64,000 nucleotides of DNA from Odiellus spinosus (lineage: Eukaryota; Arthropoda; Arachnida; Opiliones; Phalangiidae). The notes beneath the pieces were generated by a model. That model made no database searches. It saw only the letters and a list, made by a program, of their open reading frames with translations, and was not told the origin of the DNA. The DNA lies in contig OY987225.1 of NCBI GenBank assembly GCA_963920705.1, forward strand, positions 18,307,492 through 18,371,491, in the 5' to 3' direction. Positions 10,734-23,093 of the stretch are shown in pieces; positions within the stretch are counted from its first letter, which is position 1, and every line of letters begins with the position of its first letter. The position numbers were made by a program, and so were the translations under genes.

Positions 10734-13627
10734 TACCCTCTTCAGACAAGGCATAATTAACTTGTTTAATCTAGGCCTAGCATTAGGTTGGTCAGTGGAC
10801 GATTAACTGGACGTTGTCAATTAGATGGGCACTTCTATTTAATTAGTTAAGGGAACTATCCTCTCTGCATGGCTGGCCTTGCTGATGAGTAAATCACCTA
10901 ATGTTTTTTGTAGCTGCGTTAACTACTCCTATCAGAGGTTTTCTTAAAACCAAAAATATGTCGAACAGTAAGAAGAGGAGGATTTGCTCGAAGCGTTGAG
11001 CCTAGGCTATAGTAGTAACCACCCTTAGAAGGGTAACTTTATACGCCTTCACAGAATTGCAAACCTACTTGTCTACCAGGCGCAGAACGACATGATAACA
11101 TCAAGACAAATAGCGCCTATACTACTTTAATATGAACTGTTAAAACCTCGAGCAACAAAGGGGTTAGCTTGCGGGAGGGGAGTGAGAAAGCCCGCCGCGA
11201 CGCCATTGATAGTGATAAAAACAGGTGCTACTTCACTGAAGAAAATAGATATAAAGAATGGAAACGTGGTAAAGAGGCGTTTGTTTGCTCTTTTAAACTG
11301 TAAACTAAATCCATCACCATGTGATGTCATCAGAGTGTAAGTCTCTCGGAGAAGGAGAGAGTAAGAGTCCCCTAGACTTTGGTAGTGGTGTCAGGTGATA
11401 CGAGTATAGGTTTGTTGTTCAAACCCCATGGTGAAAAATGTTTAACTCGTCCTTGTACCCCCAGTAAACGCCCTTAAGATAATATAATTCTTCCACGCCA
11501 AGAACTAAATATTTGAAAACCGCGGGCTGGAACTTTTTAGTATTAAGCTATTGTACGAATCCGTGCGGAGTAGGCTTACAATTCTAGCGGAGGCGTAAAA
11601 AGTTACCCCTTCCAAGATTGGATACTACTAGTGAAAATGGCGCTAACAATTTATCTGCTAAATACATCGCTTTCCTATTGGTCACTTTGAAAGTAGACAG
11701 AAATTGTACAGCAGAAATCTATCGATGGTGCGATAAAAATCACAATTTTGAATCAGCAAAAGTACAACTTTTGCGATTAGTTGTACAACAAAAGTTGTAA
11801 CCAGAGTTTTTCAGCAAAAATCCTAGTCTGAATGGGCCTTAAGATGAAAAATTCCTTTTTAAATGGTTTTAAAATCCAAAAAATAAATCCTTTAGTTGAG
11901 AAACTAAACCAAGCAGACGATTGCTATATGTATTTTTCTTATCTCGCATATTTGTAATTTGCCTCTGAATTCCCAATATTCCTATAATATACCACTGAAT
12001 TATTTTTCGTATGAAACAATTCGGGGCATTTCCCTGAATTGTGAATCAATCAAAAATAACTCTTTCAGTCTCAAATCGGAAGTAAAAGTTTGCTTGTTAA
12101 CTAAGGTGAACGTTGTAAACGCGTATGAATCATTTATTTTCTCTAAAACTTGTACATATTGAAGGTTACACATAAATAGTGGCTTTTTTCATTATAAATT
12201 TATATTACACTCAAAGCGCGTAAAAATAGATTTTTATCATTCTAAAGAAATAGTGAAAAAGAATTTAATACTAGCAACACTGATATATAATCCACACGTA
12301 CCATTTCTCATTCAGACTACCGGGATGCGCGCTCACCCTATTTAATTTCTCAGTATACAGGTCATCTTACGACGTTTCGCCGAGTAAAAATAGACTGTCA
12401 CGCCGTAATGAATGTGACAATTTTTCAACTGGAACAACTGACTTTCTACCGATTGTTTTCAAATTTAAATTCGTTATTAATCTTGGGGTAATTGCCATTA
12501 CAAGTGATTATAAGTTGATGTAGTTAGCTAACTCTTTGATATGATAAGAATCCATTGAGTATAGCTAGTTCTTAATTTAAACCATTTTTTTAAAACAAAG
12601 CTCCAATTATTTGTTAGTTCAATATATCAATATTTATCCAGCACTAATAAAAAAAACTTTCAAAGCAGTTCAATGGCCAATCACCAGAGTGTAAACTTTG
12701 GCAACGCTCACAACACAATGTTCTTTACTTTCAAATAGAATTAGTCCAGAAATATACTTAGTGTAAAATGAGTTATGATAGTTATGTAGTTTTTTCTTCA
12801 GTCCAAAAATACATGATAGTATTTTATAATTTACTAGAAATTAAAAATAGTTTGCTACAATTTAGCCTATAATATGTGGTTGCATCAATTAAAGTTAAAA
12901 ATTGAAACTGTTACATGATTGTAATATCAAATTATAGAAGATAATAGATAATAAAGAGAAATCGGCGTTTATGATAGTTTTTAAAATAGTAGCAGACTTA
13001 AAAGTCAAACTAGCAGTTGTACCTTTAACGTATTCTGTTCACAATAGGCGAATTTGAAGAGTTAAAAGTTTATCACTTCGGATTTATCATCCTATTCTTT
13101 TGCTAGAGATGAAGCAAAAACCTGCTGTTTCACCTGTTCGGCTCTGTGGTCTTGTAACTTTTTAAGCTCATGTAGCTAAGTGTTTCAGGATTGGCTATTG
13201 AATTGCTTTTCAAAATTACAAAATCTAGCTTTATTTGGAAGGTGCATTTACGACTATAACTGTGTTTCATCGCTTTTCACGTTAATTTCTACTTGAAAAA
13301 CTACTCTAACCCAAGTTTCCTGGTCCCTTTATATACTGGTCAATAATAAAAAATTGTTACTTTCTTCAAATTTTGACCACTTACATTGGAAACACGGCAT
13401 TAAGCAGATTAAACTACTTTGATCAAGTCTTAGGAACAAATTTAAATACAAAAATTAATCTGTAGAAAGTCATTTTTGCACCCAAAATGGCAACGTGGTC
13501 ATTAAGGAGGCAATAATTCATAAATTGGCTACCTAAAAATGAATGAATGTTTCGAGGACCACCGATTTACAAGAATTTATGTTGAAGAAACAAAAAACCC
13601 CAGAATGTTGTAACGAAGGTAGCCTTT
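10734..13627. other. Convergent intergenic region NOP58 / SOCS
   Basis: This lies between the 3' ends of NOP58 and the SOCS gene. At about 10736-10780 there is a half copy of the TACCCTCTTCAGAC terminal repeat found complete at 57811-58248. A TTTATT at about 13229 (AATAAA on the minus strand) could be the SOCS poly(A) signal. No other gene or RNA was recognised. Confidence 0.45.
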
Positions 13628-16600
13628 TCAAGAAGGTTCCGTTCCAACATTGCTTAGACTAGAAACCACCGAAGGCGCCGCGCTATTTGCCGATGCAGTT
13701 AGGGCTGCCGTTGCCATAGTTGATAGATGTGACAACTCCTCAGAGTAGTAATGCGGCGTGTTAAGGTAATCTCTAAGAGATCTCGGTAACGGTAGAGAAT
13801 CAATCAAATCTCTTCGAACCGACTTTAGGATAACGAATCTAGAAATAAGACATTTTTAAGATTATTCCAAGCCGTAATTTCAAATCAATTTTTTGGTTTT
13901 TAAATATGAGATTTAATTTTTCAGGAACAGTTTATGTAAAATAAAGCAAAAAGCAAGTGTTTTCAGATTGGGAAGGACAGTTTCTCTGGCTGCAAAGTGC
14001 ACGATTCTGCCTATCTTACACTTTATGGAACATATTTTTAAATAATGGTCAAAAATTTATTTTTTATTAGTTTGCAACTAGCGTCAGTTTTGAACCTTTC
14101 AACTGAGTAAAAACCAGATCAAAAGGGGCTCCCCCTTTTTAAGCCTTTCCCTCAGTTTTGAACCTAGCCAAATTTAGATCCACTGTTTTACGCCTTTCCC
14201 TCTGTGATAACCAAGCCAATTGTGGCCCCTCAGATTTAAGAATTTCTTCTTTCCTTCAGTGATAACCAAATCGAATGAGGCGCCCCATATTTAAGCTTAC
14301 CCCTCAGTGATAACCAAATCCCCTAAAATCACCAATGCTACGAGAAATTTTTCTTCATAACTATCATTATCTGGATGGGCCAATAATTTCGTACCTGCAC
14401 ATGTGTTGTAAGGATTGCACTTGTTTAAATCTTGAGACAGGGTGTAAAAGTTGTACTCTCATTGGACCCAATACAGGTCGGCGATGCAGGAAGAATAGAT
14501 ATCTGCCACTTCTTGAATGCTCAACAGCGTTTTCAATGAAATCCACTATCGTGTTACTTCGAAATTTCTGTTGACATCCAAAGCTGAAGTTGCCTGAACG
14601 ATTAAATAAAAGATTTCAAACATTAAGAACAAATTTTCTATAAATTAGACAAAAAAGTTTGTAATAATTGACTTTGATGGTAGTCGATTTAAAATTAAAA
14701 ATTGTTAAAGATGGTAGGCTAAGGTTATGTTCCCTTTAAGGACGCATTACAAATGCTTTATGATGCACCCTCCCCTCACACCTGCATCACTAAGTTTTCC
14801 TCACCCACTAACAGTGTTATATATTTTTTGTTCGTCAAACCAAGGGTAAGCAGATTCTGTCTTGGCACTTGGCTGTTTGGAATCTGGGCCTGATTCCGTT
14901 TTAAGTTTTACTGACAATTGAATAGATGGCACTCACATAAATACTGCCACTTTGCAATTTGTTCTATGTCGAACCCTAAATCGACTCGACTAGTCAATGT
15001 TAGTGTTATTTAAAAGGTATATTATGACCCCTTGTGACTGTTTTCCTTGATATAGTTCAACGATCTCAAACTATATCTAGATTGGTATTTTCAGATCTGT
15101 ATTTTTTACAAATTATCCCTGAACATCTTTGAGCATTTAACTATTTCCCTTTCTTCAGACACATTTGGTACAAACCACTTTTACTAGTACACCAAATTGT
15201 AACAATTTCCAAACTTTTACCAGACCTTTTGTCATAATTTTCAAATATTGACAGACTTTTCTCTGACATTTGGCCATAATTTAAGTTCCCTGTTCTTTTG
15301 GTACAGTTTCAGGATTTGGCCTTACTGTCAGATAAGAATAAATTTGCTTCTTACCATGGTCGTGTTCAATGCGAACGTGTCTAACCCAACCATTCAGCTT
15401 AAAAGTAAGACTGAAAATGTAGTGTTCATCCGAGCTGTCTCGGACCACAAAAGCCCCATCTGGTTCATTAGAGAGCAGTTTTTCAGCCGTCTCGCCGCTG
15501 ATTGGACCCCAATACCAGCCACACTGAAATGAAGAAAATGAACCTTAAAACCTTCACACTCGCGTTAATTAAACGTAAAAGGGATCTTACATCTTTAACT
15601 TTCTCTATGCTAGCGGCATAATCCACGCTTCGCGTTCTGCTATGAGTGCTGATATAATTATCGGATAATGTGGAGAGAGCGCTTAAGGAACTTGAGTCAT
15701 CGTCATCCCTGACGCAAATGGTTGGTTCTTGAAGTAAACCATTTTCATCAACCGGTAGAGGCGGTAAAGCCCTATTGGTGAAAGGACTCGTATTGGGACT
15801 AGGCTTCTCCGCATCATCACCTTCAAAAGCTTCCGACGCAGAAGGTTCCTTGCGCAAGGTTTCAGCAGCTTCAGAGCTGCTGGGTTCAGAAGATGCGGAA
15901 GCTTCCATTTTGTTGTTCGCATAATGTTTTTTTTTCGGAGAGTTCCGTTTCAAACCGAACAAACTCGAAATCGCGACCTTCACGTTAATGGGAAAGCTGT
16001 GTCGGTGGTAGTGCACATCGCCATTACCACCATTTTCTTTACCTTTACTCGTAGCGCATTTCTTTGACTTTCGTGGTCGGAAATAAACCCGAAAAAATTG
16101 GCGACACGGCGACTTTTTCAGCTCATCTTCAGGACTAGACTGTTCCAAATCTTTGCCTTCGTCGCTAAAACGTGATGATGAATTTGCTTTAACTTCTTCT
16201 AGCGTCATGTGAATAGGTTCTGAGTTTAGCTCTTCGGAATCACCCCAACTTTTTATGCATCTTGCGTGTCCATTCGGTTGGCTCGTTATGGGTTTATCTT
16301 CGCATAGCTTGGAAGTAGATTGACTAGAGTTTGCGATACGATGGAAAGCTACGTTTCCTTCATCAGTAGGGTCTCGCGGGCTGCTTGTCATTCTACTTGC
16401 CAGAACATCATTCATACTTTTAGCCCAACTACGAGAAGCGTTGTGACTGAGATTCTCACCAAATTGAGAGTTCACTATGACGGATCCGTTTCTCGAAAAA
16501 ACTGGATCATCAGAGCTGGGGGAAGATATTTCTAAAGACTTGCTACACAACAAAGGCCTGTCTCTCGCTTCAGTTGTTCCATTTTCGCTACGCTCTTTGA

Positions 16601-17552
16601 AAGCTGAGGAATGTTCAGGTTGGACTTCTTGTAAAACATTTTGTCTTCCAGAAGAGACTTCAACGCTTGATTCCACCTCGACGTTATTAGGGCCAATGTT
16701 AATCGTCCCGCAACTGGGTCTAAGCGCTCTTGGTTTAACAACGGTAGTGAAATGAGCCGACGGATCACTTTGAGATCGCAATGATTTGTAAGAAACTGCA
16801 GCACTGAGACTAAGATTAGCGTCGGCTTCACTTTGAGTTTTTTCTCTACGAATTCGAGCCATTCTCGGCGGTCGTATGGGAGGTGCGGCTGATTTCAAAA
16901 CCTCACAATCGCTTAAAGCCACCGACATGGTTGATGGAACGTAGTAAGAGCTTGATGAGCAATCGTCGCTTAAATAGTCTTCAGTAGTGGTAGATATATT
17001 TTCCTCTTTCAAAGTGCTGGGAGAAGTTTCAATGTTATTAGTCGAGAGGTTTGGATTTAGGGTGGTTTCAATGGAGATACTATTATCATTATGTAGGAAA
17101 ATGGACGGGATTTCGCAATTACAATTTTGAAGTTCTATCTCGGAGTGGTTAGATTTACTATTTACACTACGGTCCGTTGCACATTTTAATTTGTCACACT
17201 GCGATGAGCGGCAGTTTTCATTGTTAGGCAAACTACACGGACTACTAGGCCTAGATGGTTCATCCATTTCCAGGCCGATTGGTCCGATATCACCGTTAAA
17301 CCACTCAGGATTTTGAAGGACTTTTTGGTCGCTCGTAAACTTATCAACGGCGTTGTTTTTTCCCTCACTTTCAGAGAGGTTGTTGTAACCTTTGATGTTA
17401 CTTACAGTCATGAAACTGAACTGGACATCGCGTGGTTTTTCTTCTGCCATAGCAATTTTATCACTTTTTGCCAGCGCAGTTATGTAAGGCTCGATTGAGT
17501 GATAAGGCCATTTACCACGTACTAACCTATCAACGCAACATTTACATCTCAT
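13628..17552 (-). CDS. SOCS6/7: SOCS6/SOCS7-type SH2 and SOCS-box adaptor (4 exons)
   Basis: Exons in transcript order: 17552-15591, 15523-15355, 14593-14395, 13838-13628; GT/AG junctions with matching phases give 846 residues. Residues 1-654 (one exon) are Ser/Pro-rich and mostly disordered, with short motifs such as APPIRPPR and RALPPLP that could bind SH3 domains. The SH2 domain starts CGWYWGP at residue 655, with phosphotyrosine-binding Arg about 682 in FVVRDSSD. The SOCS box (about 772-802) begins LQHMCRFVI and has SLPLPRSLRDYL; a 44-residue tail follows. Family members recruit elongin B/C and cullin-5 to ubiquitinate phosphotyrosine receptors and adaptors. The WYWGP and RDSSD signatures fit SOCS6/7 rather than CIS or SOCS1-3. 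The start at 17552 is the first ATG; Met35 is an alternative. Confidence 0.93.
14090..14330. repeat. Degenerate ~50-65 bp tandem repeat in SOCS intron
   Basis: Four to five diverged copies of a unit containing GTGATAACCAAATC, a C-rich patch, ATTTAAG and CTTTCCCTCAG lie between SOCS exons 3 and 4. Confidence 0.6.
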
Positions 17553-18231
17553 TTTTCACATCCAATTTTCCGAAAGAGATAACAACGATTATTCTACCCG
17601 AGTCTAATGCTATTTGTGCTGAATAAAACATTACTCCGAAACCACTTTCAAGAGCCAACATTAACAACAACGGTCTCTTCAAATCAGTTCGTACAATGTA
17701 ATCTTATAAGCGAGATATCCAAAGATATCAAAACATCGTTTCGTACAGCAAGGAGTTAAATTTTATTATGATAATCGAAAATGAACTAGTGAAATAGATG
17801 TTCTTAGTTACACTATTCGACAAAGATTTGGGCTCCTTAGTTCTTTAGTCTTTACTCTTTAGGGCTTAGTCAGGTTTATCGTAAACCCTTGGCCATGATG
17901 CACAAATTAGGCAGCCAAGTCCAACTTGCCAAGGAACTAGGAAGGGCTTTTGGGTCCTCTTTCATTTCGATTTCATCAAAAATTCTGCCAAATCGATGTT
18001 ACATTAGATTAAATTCTTAAGAAGAATAATTACTACTATTAAGTAATTAATTTAACTAAAAAAATTTAAATAGACAAATTAAATCATATTAATGAAAAAT
18101 ATGTCCAAAGACTATATATAGCATTTTCTTCTTGGATAAGTTGGATTGTTAAGGTGGTAAACAGAGTAGTACATAAACTACTATTCGAAGCTACGGTCCA
18201 TTTACTTTTTTTCTTTCCGGTGCCTAACAAG
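17553..18231 (-). other. SOCS upstream region
   Basis: Presumed 5' UTR or promoter of the minus-strand SOCS gene. No TATA box at a convincing distance was seen and no repeat was recognised before the MITE at 18232. Confidence 0.35.
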
Positions 18232-18469
18232 CAGGGACGGACATAAGCACAAGTCACTGGTCATTGTCCGATAAATTTTCCAAATGTCCGATAACTTTTT
18301 ATTTTTAAGAGGGGGTCACTGGACAAATGTCCGTTAAATAAAAAGTACTTTTCAATACAGGAAATGTAGCATTGTCCGGTAATTTTGTTAAATGTCCGAT
18401 AACTTTTGAATTTTAATGGAGGTTACTGGACATTTGTCCAATAAGAAAAATTTCTTATTTCCGTCCCTG
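18232..18469 (+). mobile_element. hAT MITE-1, copy A (238 bp)
   Basis: Ends are CAGGGACGG...CCGTCCCTG. An exact 8-bp duplication CTAACAAG lies at 18224-18231 and 18470-18477, which identifies a hAT-type insertion. The interior carries several TGTCCGATAA-like repeats, as expected of sub-terminal transposase binding sites. No coding capacity. Confidence 0.93.
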
Positions 18470-18486
18470 CTAACAAGTGTAATAAT

Positions 18487-18724
18487 CAGGGACGGAAATA
18501 AGAAATTTTTCTTATTGGACAAATGTCCAGTAACCCCCCCTAAAAATTCAAAAGTTATCGGACATTTAACAAAATTATCGGACAATGCTACATTTCTTGT
18601 ATTGAAAAGTACTTTTTTTTATCGGACATTTGTCCAGTGACCCCCTCTTAAAAATAAAAAGTTATCGGACATTTGGAAAATTTATCGGACAATGACCAGT
18701 GACTTGTGCTTATTTCCGTCCCTG
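18487..18724 (-). mobile_element. hAT MITE-1, copy B (238 bp), inverted
   Basis: Same element in opposite orientation, 17 bp from copy A. The 8-bp duplication GTAATAAT lies at 18479-18486 and 18725-18732, so it inserted into the (TAA)n tail of the adjacent LINE. Copies A and B together form a potential large hairpin. Confidence 0.93.
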
Positions 18725-18957
18725 GTAATAATAATAATAATTATAATAATAATATTTATTTCGCAAATCAAATTGCAGGCGACCACAGAGGCAAGGCCTA
18801 TTAGTGACGGTCACCAGACAACACAGACAAATAACAAAAAAAATACATATACAATTAATCATTAAAAATAATTAGTGAATTCAACAATTAACATATCAAT
18901 TAAGTTAAAATTATTGAGAAATTAGATTAGATTAGACAAAAATTTAGGTAAATTAAA

Positions 18958-19076
18958 TTAAGAATTTAGACGAAGCCAATCATCGAAAAAAAATTTTGAA
19001 ACCGAGGACCGAAATAACGGAATTGAGGACTCGGCGCAATTCTCCCGAATATCCATAGGCAACAAGTTCCAGGACT
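18958..19076 (-). pseudogene. LINE reverse transcriptase C-terminal fragment
   Basis: Minus-strand frame with SWNLLPMDIREN, the typical end of CR1-type RT ORFs (the W..LP.(E/D)IR pattern), ending at a stop near 18958. It is cut off from the rest of the ORF by the IS630-type transposon. Confidence 0.8.
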
Positions 19077-19134
19077 TATAGTTGCCCCAACGAAAGAAGA
19101 ACCCTGAGAAAAAAGTCCGAAATGGGGTCGCCAC

Positions 19135-19374
19135 CAGGGACGGAAATAAGCACAAGTCACTGGTCATTGTCCGATAAATTTTCCAAATGTCCGATAACTT
19201 TTTATTTTTAAGAGGGGGTCACTGGACAAATGTCCGATAAAAAAAAAGTACTTTTCAATACAAGAAATGTAGCATTGTCCGATAATTTTGTTAAATGTCC
19301 GATAACTTTTGAATTTTTAAGGGGGGGTTACTGGACATTTGTCCAATAAGAAAAATTTCTTATTTCCGTCCCTG
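19135..19374 (+). mobile_element. hAT MITE-1, copy C (240 bp), nested in IS630-type TIR
   Basis: CAGGGACGG...CCGTCCCTG ends with the exact 8-bp duplication GTCGCCAC at 19127-19134 and 19375-19382. The opposite terminal repeat of the host transposon (about 21690-21705) preserves the empty site with a single GTCGCCAC equivalent, which proves the insertion. Confidence 0.96.
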
Positions 19375-20028
19375 GTCGCCACCATCGACCCCATAGTTAT
19401 TAATCAACTTGTTTTTCTCTTGCGATGTCTGTCTGCAATATCGTCTGCTAACGAGATTGAGTGGATAAGTTCGGTGTTATAGAACGTCGGCTTTTTGCAG
19501 TGTATATGCTGTTATATTTTGTTTAATGCGATCAAGTATTCTGTATAACTCATAACATAACGAAACAATATTAGAAAGTACACTAGTACTAGTTTTTTTA
19601 TTACGATTAACCTCTGAATTTAAAAACATTGAATATTTAAGGAAAGACACAATTAGTGAAAAAACAAATATAATCAAAAATTAATGTAATTGTCTTAGAA
19701 TTCAAGCACTCTTTGCCCGTTTAGTTCGAATATTCATCGGAGTCTTCGCTGTCATCTTGCATGTTGATAATAAGAGGTTCAATCGCGGTTTCGATGATGG
19801 CATCTTTTTCCCAGTACTCTTCAAGTACCTTTTCAATTTAAAAAATATTCAATTACCCGTGGTTTCGTTTGTTTTTTTAGTTAAGCGGAAGGAACTGCAC
19901 ATTTTAATTAAGAGCACTTTTCTTGTTTAAATTGACTATTTTATCTAAAATAAATATTTAAAACGTTGGACAATTTTATCGCGCATGGTATTAATCAATG
20001 GGAGTGTGCAGCTCATAGTTAGTTAACC

Positions 20029-21352
20029 ATGCCGAAATGTAGTAGAGGCTCAACTATCCATCGCCAGGCACGAATAATTATATCTAATATGGCCACTTAT
20101 TTTGAACGAGAGCGCAACGAAAAACGTGTCTTGCATCCGGTTGAACAGGTTCAAGTTCGCACGGCAGAAGCAACTGGTGTAAGTTGTACAACGGTTAAAA
20201 GGATTCAGAAGGAAGTGAAAGATGCCGAACAGATAGGAAAGTCATACGCCGAGGTTGCCCAGAGTCCCGGGAAGTCTAGAAGCCGTTCATCCCCAGCTTG
20301 AAGCTATTAGACGTCGAGTACATCAATTCTACTTAGACAAAGAGCTCCCCACTGTAGTGAAGTTACTGGAATCCCTTCGACAAGTCGACGATGTGACGCA
20401 AGAAGCCAATTTCAGTGGTGGTCGTGAATCATTACGACAAGTACTTAAAAATCAACTTGGTTTCGAGTATAAAAAGGTCGATAGTCGCAAGCATCTTATG
20501 GAAAGAACTGACGTCGTTTCTCGCCGTCGGCAATTTCTAAAAACTGTAAAAAGGTATCGATTTGAAGGACAACGTTATTTTTATTGACGAGACGTGGGTG
20601 AATGAAAACCATACGGTATCGCAATGTTGGCAGTTGGACGATATATCTGGTCCGAAAGTCCCTTCTGGTAAAGGAAAGAGACTTATTGTACTTCACGCGG
20701 GTTCCTCGAAACGTTTTGTGAAGAATGGACTCTTGATATTCCCATCTAAATCGGGCCTTGCAGACTATCATGCCGACATGAATGCCAAATGCTTCAAAGA
20801 GTGGTTTATAAAACAACTTCTTCCTAACATTGAAAATGCCACCATCTTCATGGACAACGCGTCATATCACTCGGTTATTATTGTAGACAAAGCACCTACC
20901 ACAGCAACTCGTAAAGGCGACATGCAGAAATGGCTCGACGACCAACATTTTCCCTATGACAAAACCTCACTCAAAGCGAAACTCTATGAAATAATTAAAC
21001 TTCACAAGTCAAGAACCCTGAGATACGAAATTGACGAGATTGCTGAAAGTAGAGGTCACAAAGTGGTGAGGCTTCCACCGTACCATGGCCAGTTTAACCC
21101 AATTGAGTTGATATGGGCACAAGTGAAGTTGCCAAGGAGATTTCTGGTTTCAAACTATCGACGGTCAAAGATACGGTCACCGTAAGGGCCATAGAACGTC
21201 TTACACCGGAAAATTGGATCAACGCGATTATGCATGTGGAAAAGGTACTTGAAGAGTACTGGGAAAAAGATCCCATCATCGAAACCGCGATTGAACCTCT
21301 TATTATCAACATGCAAGATGACAGCGAAGACTCCGATGAATATTCGAACTAA
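20029..21352 (+). pseudogene. IS630/Tc1/mariner transposase, frameshifted (long-spaced DDE)
   Basis: Coding similarity runs through four segments in changing frames: 20029 to ~20270 (frame 1), to ~20565 (frame 2), to ~21115 (frame 3), and to the TAA at 21350-21352 (frame 2). The N-terminal part has a helix-turn-helix-like stretch (ATGVSCTTVKRIQKEV). The catalytic triad is visible as IFIDETWVN, IFMDNASYH and FNPIELIW. The spacing between the second Asp and the Glu is 83 residues, far longer than DD34E/D and close to the DD82E group called Sailor. At least three frameshifts mean this copy cannot make transposase. The Asp/Glu-rich end (DDSEDSDEY) lies within the right terminal repeat. Confidence 0.87.
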
Positions 21353-21750
21353 ACGGGCAAAGAGTGCTTGAATTCTAAGACAATTACATTAATTTTTGAT
21401 TATATTTATGTTTTTTCACTAATGGTGTCTTTCCTTAAATATTCAATGTTTTTAAATTCAGAGGTTAATCGTAATAAAAAAACTACTACTGGTGTACTTT
21501 CTAATGTTGTTTCGCTATGATATGAATTATACAGAATACTTGATCGCATTAAACAAAATATAACAGCATATACACTGCAAAAACCCGACGTTCTATAACA
21601 CCGAACTTATCCACTCAATCTCGTTAGCAGACGATATTGCAGACAGACATCGCAAGAGAAAAACAAGTTGATTAATAACTATGGGGTCGATGGTGGCGAC
21701 CCCATTTCGGACGTTTTTCTCAGGGCTCTTCTTTCGTTGGGGCGACTATA

Positions 21751-23085
21751 GCACATCTGATAAAAAACGAATGTTCCAAAGCCAAGCATCTAGCGAACTT
21801 GATGAAGTAAGTTGGGCAAGAATGTCGCGAATTTATGACTGCGTAAGCGGTTACATCGAAAAACGGAGATCGAATCAGGCGTTGAAGAGTAACCACGTCA
21901 CACACATCACGGCGCACCGACAATGGCAAGAGGTGAAGGTCAAGTAGCCGCTTATGGTAGGGAATATGACCCGGCGAATTCGTTTTCGGAGACTTCGTGT
22001 AAAATCTGGTAAAATTGCGCTGAATTCGCTCCAAAGAGGTAACATCTTTCTTCAGATACGGGTTCCAAACCGGAGACGCATACTCGAGAATTGGTAAACA
22101 CATTGACCGATAGAGAGTCAGGGACGCCTTAGTATGTCCTGTAGTCCGGCGAATCAACCCGCATAAGCGTCTGGCGCGATTACCAGCGTAAATGACGTGA
22201 GACGCCCACTTTAAGTCGCTTGAAATAATGACTCCAAGAATCTTCATGGACGAAATACGGGTTAAGGGCTCACCGTCGATATGGTAATGTACTTCGTCCA
22301 GGTTCCGCCGTCTCGTTATAACCATGAAATTGTATTTCTTTATGTTAAGTGAAATGCGATTCGTGTTTCCCCACGCAAAAACTCGATTTATGTTATCTTG
22401 TAGAGTCAAGCTATCCGCCACAGAGCGAATCGCGATAGATATGTAGCTATCATCCGCGTATTGATATAACGAACAGTTAGATGTTAACTCGGATGGCAGG
22501 TCAGACACGAACAGATTGAAAAGCTACGGTCCCAAAATTGAGCCCTGGGGAACACACGGGCAAATAAGAACTGAATTCTCCACGGTAGATAACGCGTTGG
22601 AAGCGGTCACTCAAAAAGTCACGAAGCCAGCGCAAAACGTGTCCATGAACTCCAGCTTTCTCTAGTTTAAAAACCAACCGCTTGTGGCAAACCGAATCAA
22701 ACGCCTTTGACCAGTCAAACGAGACAACGTGAATATCAGGTGGAGTACGCTCGTCGAGAATAGATGACCATTCGTTGAAGGACTTCAAAAGCTGGTGAGT
22801 ACAAGATCTTCCTTCTCTGAACCCAAATTGCGAAATGGGTATGACTGAGTTATTGTCCAGAAAACGATTCAACTTCTCATATATGATCGATTCAAGTAAC
22901 TTGCCAATAATGGAGGTCAGCGAAATGGGGCGGTAATTCTCGAGATTGTTTCGCCTACCAGAGCCCTTAAAAACCGGGATGACATTCGCGAGTTTCCAGC
23001 CCGAATCGAGTGAAGACGTCAATAACGAAAAGTTGAAAAGTTTTACCAACGGGTCTATTATTGCCGCAGCCATTAGTTTCAGCAA
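21751..23085 (-). pseudogene. LINE reverse transcriptase, two frames
   Basis: The minus-strand segments 23085-22501 and 22508-21751 together carry RT motifs: ENYRPISLTS, FREGRSC, DWSKAFDSVCHKRL, then YADDSYI with the catalytic YADD, and the thumb region. The change of frame near 22505 falls where a GxxLGPxLF-type motif should be, so a small indel has disrupted it. The C-terminal end continues at 19076-18958 beyond the inserted transposon. Confidence 0.88.
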
Positions 23086-23093
23086 CCTCGGAG

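Larger units (their letters stand above)
19079..21748 (+). mobile_element. IS630/Tc1/mariner transposon with ~512-bp inverted repeats
   Basis: The element starts TAGTTGCCCCAACGAAAG and ends with the inverse, flanked by TA at 19077-19078 and 21749-21750. The terminal inverted repeats run from 19079 to about 19834 (minus the nested MITE) and from about 21239 to 21748. They contain the end of the transposase ORF, so the left end carries an inverted copy of the last ~38 codons and 3' UTR. Length is 2670 bp, about 2.4 kb without the nested hAT MITE. It sits inside the LINE reverse transcriptase. Confidence 0.9.

Noticed and set aside
11380-11450. tRNA-like A/B boxes (GTTGTTCAAACCCC)
   Set aside because: No cloverleaf could be drawn; at best a decayed tRNA-derived SINE.
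15483-15590. Extension of the SOCS first exon beyond 15591
   Set aside because: It reads through a clear GTAAGA donor; splicing to 15523 gives the SH2 domain start in frame.
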